Origin: Pseudopithomyces maydicus
Lineage: Eukaryota; Ascomycota; Dothideomycetes; Pleosporales; Didymosphaeriaceae
Assembly (NCBI GenBank): GCA_026873275.1
Contig: JANTUC010000016.1
Span: forward strand, 1,054,001 to 1,118,000
Length of the DNA stretch: 64,000 bases
Reading direction: 5' to 3'
Under the pieces are notes generated by a model. The model did not search any database. It was not told the DNA's origin and was given only the letters and a program-made list of their open reading frames with translations. Shown piece after piece: positions 23,501 to 34,108 of the stretch; the stretch's first letter is position 1, and each line of letters opens with the position of its first letter. The position numbers and the translations under genes were made by a program.

Positions 23501-25868
23501 CAAAATGGCATATTTTGGGTTAATGATGACGACGACATAGCGATTAAGAAGCTAGAAGATTGTCTATGGGAAGGCCCGGACTTCTTGGTCACCAAAGCTT
23601 CGATTGAGCAGAATTATGGGCATATCCAACTTCTTGGAAGATTTTTCACGGTCGTTTTGGGCATACGCAACTATATTTTGGATGATATCATCAAAGAATT
23701 GGAATACAGAAGCGGATGTGTCTATTTTGATGATTGGAGAAAGATATACAGCTGTCTATACGAAGATGCGCACACAGATGAAGAATGGAAAAAGGTCCGG
23801 TAAGTGTTTCCTTTTTGATCCTCCGGTAGCTCTGTGTTGACAATCAGAAGAGATACCTTTGCAGAATATCAGGTTATCAAAGGACCGGGTGGGATCATGT
23901 ATAAGTTGGATAAATGTTTATGGACGAGTCCAGCTCCAATTTCTGGCTACGCGGAGTTATCATTGTTGTACCCAGATCTCAAGGGTTTTTTTGTCGACAG
24001 ACTGGGAGTCAAATCGGCCAATCCTGCTATGCTCATCGATGAAATCAAGGATATGGCTGCGAAGCATTCACCAGATGTCGACGGGATTCGACAGCGCCTG
24101 GTGGACGTTGGCACTCTAATACTGAAACAGGGTGTCGACAAAGACGTAACTACGGCGTTGGATAAGTTGGCCAAGGTTAAGTTCTTGCCGCAAAAGAGAC
24201 CAGATGGTAGCAAGATACTGGTTGGAAAAGATGATGTCTTTTTCTCAACGATCACCAGCGATTTGGCGAAGCTTTCAAAAATCAGTCCGTTCTACTCGAC
24301 TTTAACTCTGAGGAGGTGCACGGTTTGAGTGCAATGCTCAAATACATGACCTTCGATGAAAGGTATCTATCCCAGGCTGTGGAGGAAACTTCCAGCGTGG
24401 GTGAAGGTGCAGTCAAAGATAAAAGTCTTACTCATGATCTGGCATCCAGGGCGTATGCTTTGTATTGGTAAGGATCCCATGGGCTAAGAAAAGCCTCTGT
24501 ATCACTGGAGCAGAAGTTGACATGTTTAGTTGTGCGGTGCGCTACAAAAGTACCAAAGCCTTGCGAGATGATGTAGTTCTTTTCGAGCATCTTTCGAAAG
24601 CGCAAGTTTACTCAGCGGAAAGTATTTCCACTGATTTGGTTCTGAATCTGAAAGATGGCCCTATAAGAGTTAAAAGCGACCGTTTGGCGATGCACTATGC
24701 AATTATTGATGATCAGCTCGTATGTTACGTCCCAAAAGACGAGCGGCAACGAAGATCATGTTATAGGTCGCAGTTTCCAAGGCAGCTTACTGATATTTTG
24801 GGGGTTGGAAGGGATGCTACGCAGGCCATTTCGCAAATAATGAGCTGTGATCTCCGGTCGCTCGATGACATTCTACAAGAGCAAGACATTCCGTTGGTGG
24901 ATTGGATTCGGAAGCCAACCCACGACTTTTCAAAGCTTCCATCCAGTACTCCATCCGAATATTTACATCAATCATCAATTTCGACCTCTAGTGAGTCCGA
25001 TGATCCCGACGATTCCGATGACTCCGATGATTACGAGGAAGGGCCTACCGCGTTTGAAGACCATGTTGAGATAGTCGCACGAAGTGCCTACCAAATGAAA
25101 AACCCACGTGGGATTTACCAATCCGGTCCAACGCAGCCCCGAAACTCTCCACCTACGAACGATAAACCTGTCTTTAAGTATGATCATGAAGAGGTATTTG
25201 GAAATCGAGATGAAGGTGAAAAGACACACGACATGCGGATTGGTGCTACAGGAGAGGCTTATGTTGGTTGCCCGTTCGTGATTACATCGTACCTACTAAT
25301 AATTATGTCAGGTTTACGAAACACTTTCCAAACTGAACCTTTCAAATTTTGGCAAAGACAATTGGCGGAGTACGATTAGAGGTCATTTGAGCGGTACTGC
25401 TCGATACGCAGCTATGGGTAACTGGGAGGGAGGGAAACTGCAGATTTCGTATACAAAGACTGTGACGGTAGGCTGACGCGATACCTGAGAGATAATTGCT
25501 TCGGTGGGATGCCAGTGGGTATCACAGAAGATCGAGATTTCGTGAGCTGCCCGATAGAGTATTACCTAGAAGTCAAGACAACAACAGGCAGCTGCAATAC
25601 CCGGTTCTTTATGAGTGGAAGTCAGTATCGCCGGGTACGTATCGATCCTTTGCCGAACTTAATATCTGTATGGACTAACCTTGGGTAGATGGTTCATTAT
25701 CGTGTTCCCATTCTTGGTACTGTCAAAAAGTTGTATGTCATACTCCGAGTATTTAACCTGGGCTCGAATACAGATATGAGGATTTTCGTCGATCCTCATA
25801 GGTTTTCAGGTGTGCACCTCGATATCGAGTGCGGGACATACCATTGTAAAACGAAGAATGTAGATTGA
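20578..25868 (+). CDS. NOV/sacsin-like protein with GHKL ATPase domain and C-terminal DUF3883, two frame breaks
   Basis: Eight exons: 20578-20816, 20868-21696, 21744-23446, 23488-23799, 23848-24467, 24530-25262, 25312-25634 and 25689-25868, with introns of 41-62 nt (for example TACTAAC at 23447-23487). The exons sum to 4939 nt, and two one-base gaps restore 1646 residues. N-terminally ELIQNADDAD (E95, N99, D102) is the N-box of a Hsp90/GHKL ATP site, followed by the NENGF and IGEKGFGFKS glycine boxes, as in sacsin and plant NO VEIN. A serine/aspartate run lies near 24992-25039. The C-terminus (about 25.2-25.87 kb) carries a DUF3883/NOV block with ADFVYKD and YYLEVKTTT. Frame breaks: T5 at 24239-24243, and the G/A run at 25424-25437. 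A chaperone-like or nuclease-linked role is inferred from the family only; the fungal function is unknown. Confidence 0.85.
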
Positions 25869-26214
25869 TCCTACTACAACACTATGTTGTAATCTCTTTT
25901 TTCAATCAAATATTTTACTGCACTTTATGATCGCTCGTTCTTAACCATCTCACACAAAAAAACTTTCTTTGTTTAACAATTACTATTCTCTCTCTCCTGA
26001 GTGTAGGTATCCCTCACTATGAACCAGTAGCGTGACCTTGGAACTGCCATGAGAAACATTCGTTTCACGAACAGAGATCTTGATATCGGTTGATAAAATG
26101 GCACAGTTATAAAGTTACAGTCACACGAGCAGGAAATCATCAATGCAGCTGGCACAAATACACACGATCAGACAGAAATTATGATTCATTCATTATCATT
26201 CTCCTTCTCTCCAT
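25869..26214. other. Intergenic gap between convergent genes
   Basis: 346 bp of AT-rich sequence between the stops of two convergent genes. It should hold both 3' UTRs. I see nothing else. Confidence 0.6.
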
Positions 26215-26550
26215 CTAAGCACCAGGCTTCCTGCGGCAAAGAGGCCTTCCCCTCTCCAAAGTGTTAGGGTCGCAGTTCAACCTGGAGTCCTCAATGCAAG
26301 TCAACTGAGCGCCGCCTATCATGATCATTAGCTTTCATCCCAACTCCAATTCATGGATTTCAAACTCACAGTTGTTGATGTTGTCAGGGACGCAACGACC
26401 AGTCTGGCCATTAACGTTGCAGACATCCTGCTTCAAGCTCGCGTTCGCAGCGCAGCACGCGCCGTTGGGAACAGGGCGGCCGTTGTTCTGGGGCTGGGGT
26501 GCCGCGAGGGCGAGGAGAGGGAAAAGTGCGATGGCGAGAGAGAACTTCAT
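26215..26550 (-). CDS. Small secreted cysteine-rich protein
   Basis: Two exons: 26550-26370 and 26315-26215. The 54-nt intron has a GTGAGT donor and a GCTAAT branch, and splices within a Cys codon. The product is 93 residues. It starts with a clear signal peptide (MKFSLAIALFPLLALA, cleavage probably near AAP). The mature part has eight cysteines arranged CC, C, C, C, C, C, C, compatible with four disulphides, and ends in a basic RRKPGA. Upstream in-frame codons (to 26610) include another Met, but MKF at 26550 gives the signal peptide directly at the N-terminus. Small secreted Cys-rich proteins of this kind in plant- or surface-associated fungi are often called candidate effectors; nothing here shows that activity. 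It may simply be a conserved extracellular protein of unknown role. Confidence 0.8.
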
Positions 26551-27342
26551 AGTGAAGATGCGTTGCTGGGTATATGTATAGCGGTCGTTGAAAAAAAATT
26601 GTATGAACAAGGAAATGCGTGGAATGAGTGACCGGACCGGCGGTGTGTAAAAAGGTATAGACAGTAGAATGTAGTGGAGTGAGTGCGTGTGGAATCTACA
26701 TTTGCGCGGTGACAGCAGAAGTTTTATACTGGTCGTGAGCGTTGTAGATGCTTTGCGGCAATATTCCCTCGGTCACCATGTTGATGCTGCAACGAGACAG
26801 CAATGCTTCATCACCCTGGAGAAAGAGCCTCATACGCCTGCCTGAGACACCTCAATCCAGCCAAGACGGCGCCTGTTGCCGGGCGCTAGGCGAAAAGGTG
26901 GCTTAGTGGTGTTGTGGGGAAGCCGAGGTAGGAAAGGCACGATACATGTTATGGGTGGTTGAGCTATAAGGAATCGTGCATTACGCTTTAAGAAATTTGC
27001 ATATCTGATCCTTTATTCTCGAAGCTAAACCTGGTGCGGTTTTACCCATATCTGAAACGATATAGTTCTGTTAATGCACGAATGAGAAGAGGTGGAGAAG
27101 CGGTGCGCGATGAAACCAGGATTCCTTCGGGGGCACAGTGTCAAAACGTAGCGTGAAACACGACATTCACAACTCGACTGCTTCTAGCATTTTCACCGAT
27201 AGACAGCCTCCAGACTTTTGCATGAACGTTCCAGAAAGCTCAACTGGTTTGTTCGGTATCCATATATCGTTTTAACCGATGCATTGATTTTACTGTTCTG
27301 TTTTCCTCAATCCGTGTTTGTCGGGATCGCTGCACTGTTTGG
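26551..27342. other. Intergenic region
   Basis: Promoter side of the small secreted protein gene on the left and 3' flank of the transporter gene on the right. Open frames on the plus strand at 27.2-27.5 kb are antisense to the transporter's 3' exon. No other feature seen. Confidence 0.55.
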
Positions 27343-28878
27343 TTATGCAAAGTTGCCCCCCTTCTTTCCTCCATCTCTCAGATCTCCTCTCCTCACGAAA
27401 AACCAACTCGTGCACACCGCCGCCAAACACGCGCTCAACAGTCCAATCGAACAACAATAGCTCACACGATACGTCGGGCCAAACTTTGGCTGGTAGATCT
27501 GCGGTCCCACGATGCCCATGAGCTGGCAGCTTGCGTTCGTGATACCGATCGCCAATCCAGCCGTCGTAGTTCCCTTCGCAGCGCGAATCCGTTCCGGCCA
27601 CATGAGCGCAAAGAAAGATTGAGAGGCGGCGGTTGCAATCATAACGAAGATGTATTTTGCGACTGCGTTCTTCACGGTGATGAGCAGGATGTAGCAGATG
27701 ATTTGGGTGATCTCAACGGCGAGGCCGGCGATCCAAGGGGAGAGACGGCCGATGTGAATTAGGTAGGCGAGGCTGCACAGGATGACGAACACAAGCGTGA
27801 ATGGAGGCTGAAGCAAATCAATCCGGCTGCCGTTAAGTGAGTTCGGACAAGAGTGCTTACCATGGTCATTACTTGGCTTATCGCAGTATTGGAGATGCCC
27901 AGCTCGTAAATGACGGTCGGCAGGACAAAGGAGATGCCCCAACCGCCAATACCATGGGTAATCCATATCATAAGGAAGGGTACGAATGTAGGATCTTTGA
28001 ACAGCGATTTCGTCTGCTCCCAGCTGAACGTCTTCGCTTGCATAGATGGTGCTTGTTTGGGAAGGTCATTAATGACAGCCTGCCGTTCCGTCTCATCCAA
28101 GAACGTAACAGTCTGCGGATAATTCGGGAGGTAGAAGAACGTTATGACCGCACAAAAGATCGCAGGCATTCCTTCCAGGATGAAGAGCTGTCTCCGTATT
28201 AGTCTTCGTGTTCAACCAGGATACCCCTAGGCCACGGATCACATACCCATCGCCAGCCCGCGAGCCCACCAGCACCATTCATGAAAGATATAGCGTAGGC
28301 CAACAACCCACTGATAGTTCCCGAGAACATACCACACGCATAGAAGAACCCGATCCTCAACGGAAGCCTCTCAGTCCGATACCAGAAGCTGAAATGGTAA
28401 AGAACTCCAGGGTAGAATCCCGCCTCGGCGGCACCGAGAAAAATCTACACGCAAGTATCCCAGCGTAGTTCTGCGTAGCACCCTGACACATGCTGATGAC
28501 ACCCCATGTGATCATGATGCGTGACATCCAAACATTAGGACTGAACTTCTTCAGTGCCAACGTAGCCAGTGGCTCGAAGAACATGTAGGGGTAGTAGAAG
28601 ATGGAAAGCGCCCATGCCCATTGCGAGGATGAAAGGTTTCCCAGTTGACGTTTTATGCCGTCGCCGGATTCGAGGTTGATGATGGCCGAATTGGAGATGT
28701 TGGAGACGTGGATGCGCATGATTAGGTAGACGAATGCGTACCAGAGAAGGAGACGCTTGTCAACTTTGCGGTGGGCGGCTTTGAGTAAATCATTGCTCTG
28801 GGGCTCTTCATCGATTTCTGCTGATGGAGTAGGCGAGACGTCTTTCCCTGTAGGTGGTAGTTCCTTTGGTAGGTCCAT
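27343..28878 (-). CDS. Major facilitator transporter, allantoate permease (Dal5/ACS) type, one frame break
   Basis: Three exons: 28878-28247, 28187-27861 and 27807-27343, with introns of 59 and 53 nt (CTTAAC branch). The start is MDLPKE at 28878; codons further upstream have no ATG. Allowing one base in the A5 run at 28439-28443 (T5 on the coding strand) joins ...ACRFF to LGAAEAGFYPG, the signature of the anion:cation symporter branch of fungal MFS permeases; exon 1 is then 211 codons and the protein 474 residues. Hydrophobic helices match a 12-TM layout. Exon 2 opens with LFILEGMPAI, and the middle loop has the usual LPKQAP/KTFSWEQ region. Substrates of this family are small organic anions such as allantoate, nicotinate or vitamins; the specific one cannot be read. 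It faces a dioxygenase gene across a 481-bp shared promoter. Confidence 0.85.
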
Positions 28879-29359
28879 TTCAATGGTGGATGGGAGCGAC
28901 AATTTTAACAAGAGCAGGAGTGAATCCTAACTTTCAGGTCCCATGTCCCTGGGTTTACTCAATATACAATCGGAGCAAGGCATTCTACCGCGCCTACATC
29001 CGTCTTGTCATGGCAGAATACTGGTATTGACTCGTTCCCGTTGAGGAACTTAACCTACATTCGGTATCGACATACGATCCTTTCCGATATCCGGCGTCTA
29101 GTGCTCCTCTATGATAGAGAGTTATCAGCGGTAAAATATATCCGGCGAAACATCAGTCTTCTTGCGCAATGCTGAGTATTTAGTTCACTGAGCACGCTGT
29201 CTTGGCGGGTATTGCGTGCTTACAACTCCGCATCGAGGTATGACATCGGCATGCATATCGGAACTATCAACCACGAGGCGCGAATACTAGAAATAGATAT
29301 TTATAGTATGTGTAGATTCAGATTGTTACCTGAGTGAAATAAAACACAATTGCGACATC
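28879..29359. promoter_or_regulatory. Shared divergent promoter region
   Basis: 481 bp separate the start codons of the transporter (minus) and the dioxygenase (plus). Both promoters must lie here. No operator motif could be assigned with confidence. Confidence 0.6.
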
Positions 29360-30512
29360 ATGCCTTCCATCGCACTTGCACCTCTTCCCAAATGGGAAAG
29401 ACCAAGCAAAACAAGTGAGAAGCTCGACTGGACCGATATCAAGATCATTGATCTCTCTCGTTTCGATGAACCAGGAGAGAAACAAAAATTAGCAGAAGAC
29501 CTCCGAGATGCCGTATGCAACATCACTCATTCCTCACAATAGACACTGATTTCCAAACAACAGGTTCACAAAACAGGCTTCTTCAGCATCATCGGCCACG
29601 GCCTCACCCAGGAGGAAATCGAATACCAATACGACATCGGCCAAGCCTACTTCAACCTCCCCCTCTCCGAAAAAGGCGACCCAAACCACCGCTGCGACTT
29701 CTCCCAAGGCAACTACTTCGGCTACCGCGCCGCATTCGAGAAAACCATCATGGGCACCCCCGTCCTGGACAACGTCGAATCCGTCAACATTCCCAAATTC
29801 ATCCCCGAAAACGCCCGCGAGTCCTTCCACCCCTTCCTCCAGCAATACCGGTCCGACATTGAGGCCTTCTCCCGCCGCTCCGTCGATATCGCCGCTAAAA
29901 TCTTCACCCTCTTTTCAATCATCCTAGAGCTGCCAGAGGACTACTTCGCAAAACAGCACCTCTACTCCTCCCCGAGCGAAGACCACCTCCGCTACATGAC
30001 GTACCACCCCCGCAGCGCGGCCGAGCGACGCAAAAGTGCAAAACACTTGGTCCCGCGCACACACCGACTTCGGCTCGCTGACCCTCCTCTGGAGTCAGGA
30101 CGTCGCCGGCCTGCAGCTCAAGACGCCGGCGGGCGAGTGGAAATACGTGCCCCCTGTCGACAACGGCATCATCTGCAACGTTGGGGACACGCTGGATTTC
30201 TGGTCCGCGGGGTATCTCAAGTCGACGACGCACCGGGTTGTGCGGCCGCCGGAGGACCAGGCGCATATTCATCGGTTGGGGCTGTTTTACTTTGTGAGGC
30301 CGGGGAATGAGGTTGATATTAAGCCGGCGCCTTCGCCGTTGTTGAAGAGGTTGGGGTTGGTGAGGGAGGATGCGGAGAAGGGGAGGCCGGTGAGGGGGTT
30401 GGAGTATGTGAGGGAGAGGGTGAGGAATTATCATGATCATAATGATTATGCGGATATGAAAGGTAAGACGTTTAAAGTGGGGGATTTGGAGATTGAAGAT
30501 GAAGCGGCATGA
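29360..30512 (+). CDS. 2-oxoglutarate/Fe(II)-dependent dioxygenase, isopenicillin N synthase-like, one frame break
   Basis: Two exons: 29360-29512 and 29564-30512, with a 51-nt intron (GTATGC...CAACAG) joining LRDA to VHKTGFF. In the second exon the frame slips by one base at the A4 run 30032-30035. Counting three A instead of four gives a continuous 366-residue protein reading RRKVQNTWSRAHTDFGS. The Fe(II) ligands are visible as His217-x-Asp219 (AHTDFG) and His274 (STTHRVV), within the double-stranded beta-helix of the 2OG-Fe(II) oxygenase superfamily; the N-terminal DIOX_N-like part is in exon 1. The end (GNEVDIKPAPSPLLKRLG) is typical of fungal members. The substrate is unknown. Divergent pairing with a small-anion transporter suggests uptake and oxidation of one nutrient or metabolite, an inference only. 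Confidence 0.85.
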
Positions 30513-30675
30513 GAGGATAAGAGTGCACAGATTGAACAGCGGATGGTCACCAAAATAAGATTTGACAGTGAGGATATCATTTCATTAAGCCCATCCATTC
30601 AAGGGCACCCATACTACCGCATTTCGTGCCTGGTATAATACAACCACCCAACGCCGCATCATTCATATCGGGGTA

Positions 30676-31788
30676 TTAATGCAAAAATGAACCATCATCC
30701 TCAACCTCGGAGAATCTCGAGACGACTCGAGATGCTTTCTGCAAATTACCAATGCTCTTTGAAACGACCGTATCGTACACATCTCTATCATCATCCGCAG
30801 CTTCGTCTACCGCAGTGACATTTTCCACAGGCGCCTTTCCCTTTCCCTTAGGGTCAGACTTTGCTTCAGTACGAGGTGCGCGTCCATAGACGTGGTTGTG
30901 TCTGTTGTCCCACCTCTCCTTGTTCAGCCGGGCATTAGTGCCGGCCTCTGCAAGCGCAGTATCCATTTGAGACTCCTAAACAGACGGCGCCTGGCTACCG
31001 ACATCTGTAGGGGAGGAAGGCTTCTCGGCAAGACCGTCTCGGACACGAGCATGCGTGGACTTGGGGCCGTGAGTATCGATGTGGCTGAGGGAATGCCAGA
31101 GTAGGCCAGTGCTATGGGGAGTTAGCAGCGCACGGTAAGCGGTGGGTGGGATAACGAACCTAGCGAATGTAGCGACCATGCCGATCCACAGGAAGACAAC
31201 ACTAGCGATCGCACGTCCGTTCTCGCGGTATTTCAGAGGGCTGCCGCCGTACTCGATGAGGAGCCGAGTGGCGGTGCCCGCGTCTGTACCTGTAACGAAG
31301 GCGGCTTTGCTGGCAACGATGTAGGTGTATGCGAGGGCAGCAGAAAGAGTGAACATGCAGGCGAGGACGGAGCAGATGCGCCATGCGAGCTTGACGGCCT
31401 GGGACTCGCTGCGTTCAGGCCAGAAGAGATCGAAGAAGAAGGCCGAGCCGAAGATGGTGGCGACGTAGACGCCAACGAAGATGTTGTAGGATGCGATGCC
31501 AACGAAGTTATTGTTATGAACAGTGGCACCGGGCGACCTTTTCGCAACGAAGTCTTGCTGGTCGACATAATCTATGGAGTATTAGAGGGTGTCTTGGTAC
31601 GGACGTGAAGGATACATACCACTCAGTGCAGCGGTTCCTAGACTCTCGCTGACAACGCAGAAGATCATGGCGATTTGGTATACAATGAACCTCGTGCGGC
31701 GCTGGTGATACTCCCTGTTCCACATGTAGCTGTTCTTGAACTTCCCCCATTGCATTTCCTTCAAGTCGAGGCCCCAAATGACTGCCAT
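30676..31788 (-). CDS. Fungal four-helix membrane protein of unknown function with an internal in-frame stop
   Basis: Exons 31788-31620, 31571-31160 and 31111 onward; introns of 48 nt each. The second intron is a multiple of three and lacks stops, so it may be retained. Four hydrophobic helices are visible: after RRTRFIVYQ, NNFVGIASYNIFVGV, RICSVLACMFTLSAALAYTYIV and SVVFLWIGMVATF, followed by HSLSHIDTHG and a charged tail. The reading frame meets TAG at 30976-30978 after 238 residues, but the same frame continues open for 99 further codons to 30676 with a similar charged, Lys/Asp-rich composition. CAG to TAG (a C-to-T change) would explain it. Alternatives are a short protein ending at 238, or a separate small ORF starting with ATG at 30966. 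The function is not recognised; no catalytic motif is seen. Confidence 0.65.
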
Positions 31789-33223
31789 GATGTGCTAGCT
31801 GTGTGAAAAATGTGGACAAAGCAACGTAAACAGAGAAATATAAAGGGAGTTGAAGCGGTTGGGGCGATGACGGTGTGTTCGTGCACACAAGCGGGGCAGG
31901 CGGAGATGGACAGAGTGTTGGGGATAGATAGACCCTGCGTGGTTGGTGGATGGCAGTAGCACAGTGTCAGGTACAGCCCGCTGGAGAAGATCCTATGGTC
32001 TCGGGAACAAGAGCCAGCAATACCAGTGGAGGCAATGACGACCGCGCAATGTAGTAAAACAGGTAGGAATGTGAGCCGAGCTTGACTTTCTCGATGATCA
32101 GGATGGGCGAGTGAAACAGCGCTGCTATCGACTTTTGTTCTCGGGGGGATTGGTGGCAGGCACGGTTCCGGACGATCAGTGCTTATTTCTCGCGGTTCTG
32201 GAATCAAGCGCTGCATTTATCAGCGCCATCAGGGCTTGAAAAGGCTTCGTTCGCCAGTCAGATGGGCGGTCCCATCAAAAAGCTGCATGCGTCGCTGAAG
32301 GATGACGGCTGCGACGTCATCATAGGCCGGGGTTGCCCGCTTAGTAACAAAGGCACGGGACAACGATGTCATCGAGCCCCAACCTCCGCGGATAACAGCG
32401 CATGCACGCACATGGATGGACTCGATTCGCTTTGCGTGGTTTGCATAGCGCGAGGATACGAATGTCGGTAGATGAATGAGACGTGAATTTGTTCATCCCT
32501 CTGTCCTAGTCCTCGACGTACCGTCCAACAACGCAGCTCAGCGCTGGCAGTCGATTCCCCCAACCTTGCCATTCACGAGCATCCGAGTAGCCGTGCCAAG
32601 CAGCAAACAATCACATCTGCCAGCTTGCGTACCTTCGATATACCTTCGCTAGCCCTTGGCCGCATCACTGCTTCCGCGACGCACATAATGTGTTGGTGTT
32701 GAAATCAAGGTTTAGCTCATTGCGTCACTTGTTGATCCTGCTTCCCGAACATACACAATTCGTTCCTATGAGCAAAGAAATACAGCTGATATGCTAAGAG
32801 GAGGCTAGGTGAACGCTGCCGCGTAACGTGTTTGCCCAGAGCAACAGGGGTCAGCCTGTCGGTGCTCGATTCCGCGCTGCTAATCAGATCTGACGCTGCT
32901 CTACTCTGGCACTTCGGCACCCACTCGGATTGCAGCATCGGACATAATCTGGGCAATTAAGACACGCTACTATCAGACCCTGCATTGTGATATGATCCGA
33001 TACCGTAGTTGAAACCGTAACCGGAGATGGTGGATGTTCCAAAATTGTGGTAACGTCCCATGTATATCCTCCATCGCAATGCTGGTCGCACCTGGTGCCT
33101 GACGCTTTCATTATCACAAAATATCTAGATATGTGTAAAAACTCATTCATGTATTGAAATAAAGTATTATTGAATCAGTCAAAGATTCCTATATGTTCCT
33201 CTCCCTCCATGTCGCTTCACCAC
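31789..33223. other. Gene-free stretch
   Basis: Promoter side of the membrane protein gene and 3' flank of the dehydrogenase gene. Open frames here are under 160 codons, unsupported by domains or splice sites. Confidence 0.5.
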
Positions 33224-34108
33224 CTACCTCGCCTTCTTCGGCTCCACACTCGGCTTCAGGATATTAGCCAAAGCGCTATCAGCCATCCACATGGGTAGCA
33301 TATAGAGAGCCGACATCTGTGCAGCATGCCAAAAATACGCCGTAACGCTGCGATGTCCATGACCAACCCTCTGCAGTATACTACTCGCCATTACTTGTGC
33401 ACTCGGCATGAACAGCCCCTCTGACATGTTCGGATCCTGCACCAGCTGCTGTGTATAAGTTGCACCAACGACCACCTCTAGAATCTCCACCTGCGACTTC
33501 GCCTCGTACTGTTCCGCAGCCAGACCACGGTTCCAGGCGTGCAGTGCGCCTTTGGTTGCGGAGTACGAGGATGCGTACGCCATGCCGACCCAAGACTGAC
33601 TGCCGCAGGTGAGCACCAGGGTGGGTTTCTGCTGTCTCTGCATTGCAGGGAGTAGGGCACAGGTCAACTTCATAGGAAACAGAACGTTGAGCGAAAACAC
33701 CGCGTCCATCTCTTTCTGCGTTGTGTCTTCGAAGTGCTTGAAGTTTGAGGACAGCGGAGCGGTGCCACCCACGTTGTTGACAAGTATGGTGAGCGGGATG
33801 TCGGACACCATCGAGACGATGCGATCGATATCTTCTGAGGTGAATGAGGATGCATCGGCGGTCACGATGCGAAAGTGTTGCTTTGGATAGTCGGCTTCGA
33901 GTTCCTCCCGGCACCGCTGGAGCTTAGATTCGTTGCGGCCATGGAGTACGATGTTGGAGCCTCGGGCGGCTAGTTGTTTGGCGAGAGCTAGGCCGATGCC
34001 ATCGCTGGCTCCAGTTATGAGGGCCCAGCTTGACTCCCCATTCTCGTTTTGGCGGAGGAATTTGGAGAGGCCGGAGGGGTAGAGGTAATGGACGAGAGGA
34101 AGAGGCAT
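33224..34108 (-). CDS. Short-chain dehydrogenase/reductase, 17-beta-HSD12/3-ketoacyl-CoA reductase-like
   Basis: Single intact exon of 294 residues with ATG at 34108. A Rossmann glycine motif TGASDGIG (32-39) binds the dinucleotide. NNVG is at 111-114 and the catalytic tetrad is visible as Asn141, Ser170, Tyr182 and Lys186 (YSATK). A short hydrophobic N-terminus without a full membrane helix and a basic C-terminus ending KKAR, compatible with ER retrieval, are seen. The overall pattern resembles the very-long-chain 3-oxoacyl-CoA reductase and hydroxysteroid dehydrogenase 12 subfamily, but it is shorter at the N-terminus than yeast Ifa38/Ybr159w, so it is more likely a paralogue. The reaction is NAD(P)H-dependent carbonyl reduction; the substrate is unknown. 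Confidence 0.88.
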   Translation of the reverse strand: MPLPLVHYLYPSGLSKFLRQNENGESSWALITGASDGIGLALAKQLAARGSNIVLHGRNESKLQRCREELEADYPKQHFRIVTADASSFTSEDIDRIVSMVSDIPLTILVNNVGGTAPLSSNFKHFEDTTQKEMDAVFSLNVLFPMKLTCALLPAMQRQQKPTLVLTCGSQSWVGMAYASSYSATKGALHAWNRGLAAEQYEAKSQVEILEVVVGATYTQQLVQDPNMSEGLFMPSAQVMASSILQRVGHGHRSVTAYFWHAAQMSALYMLPMWMADSALANILKPSVEPKKAR

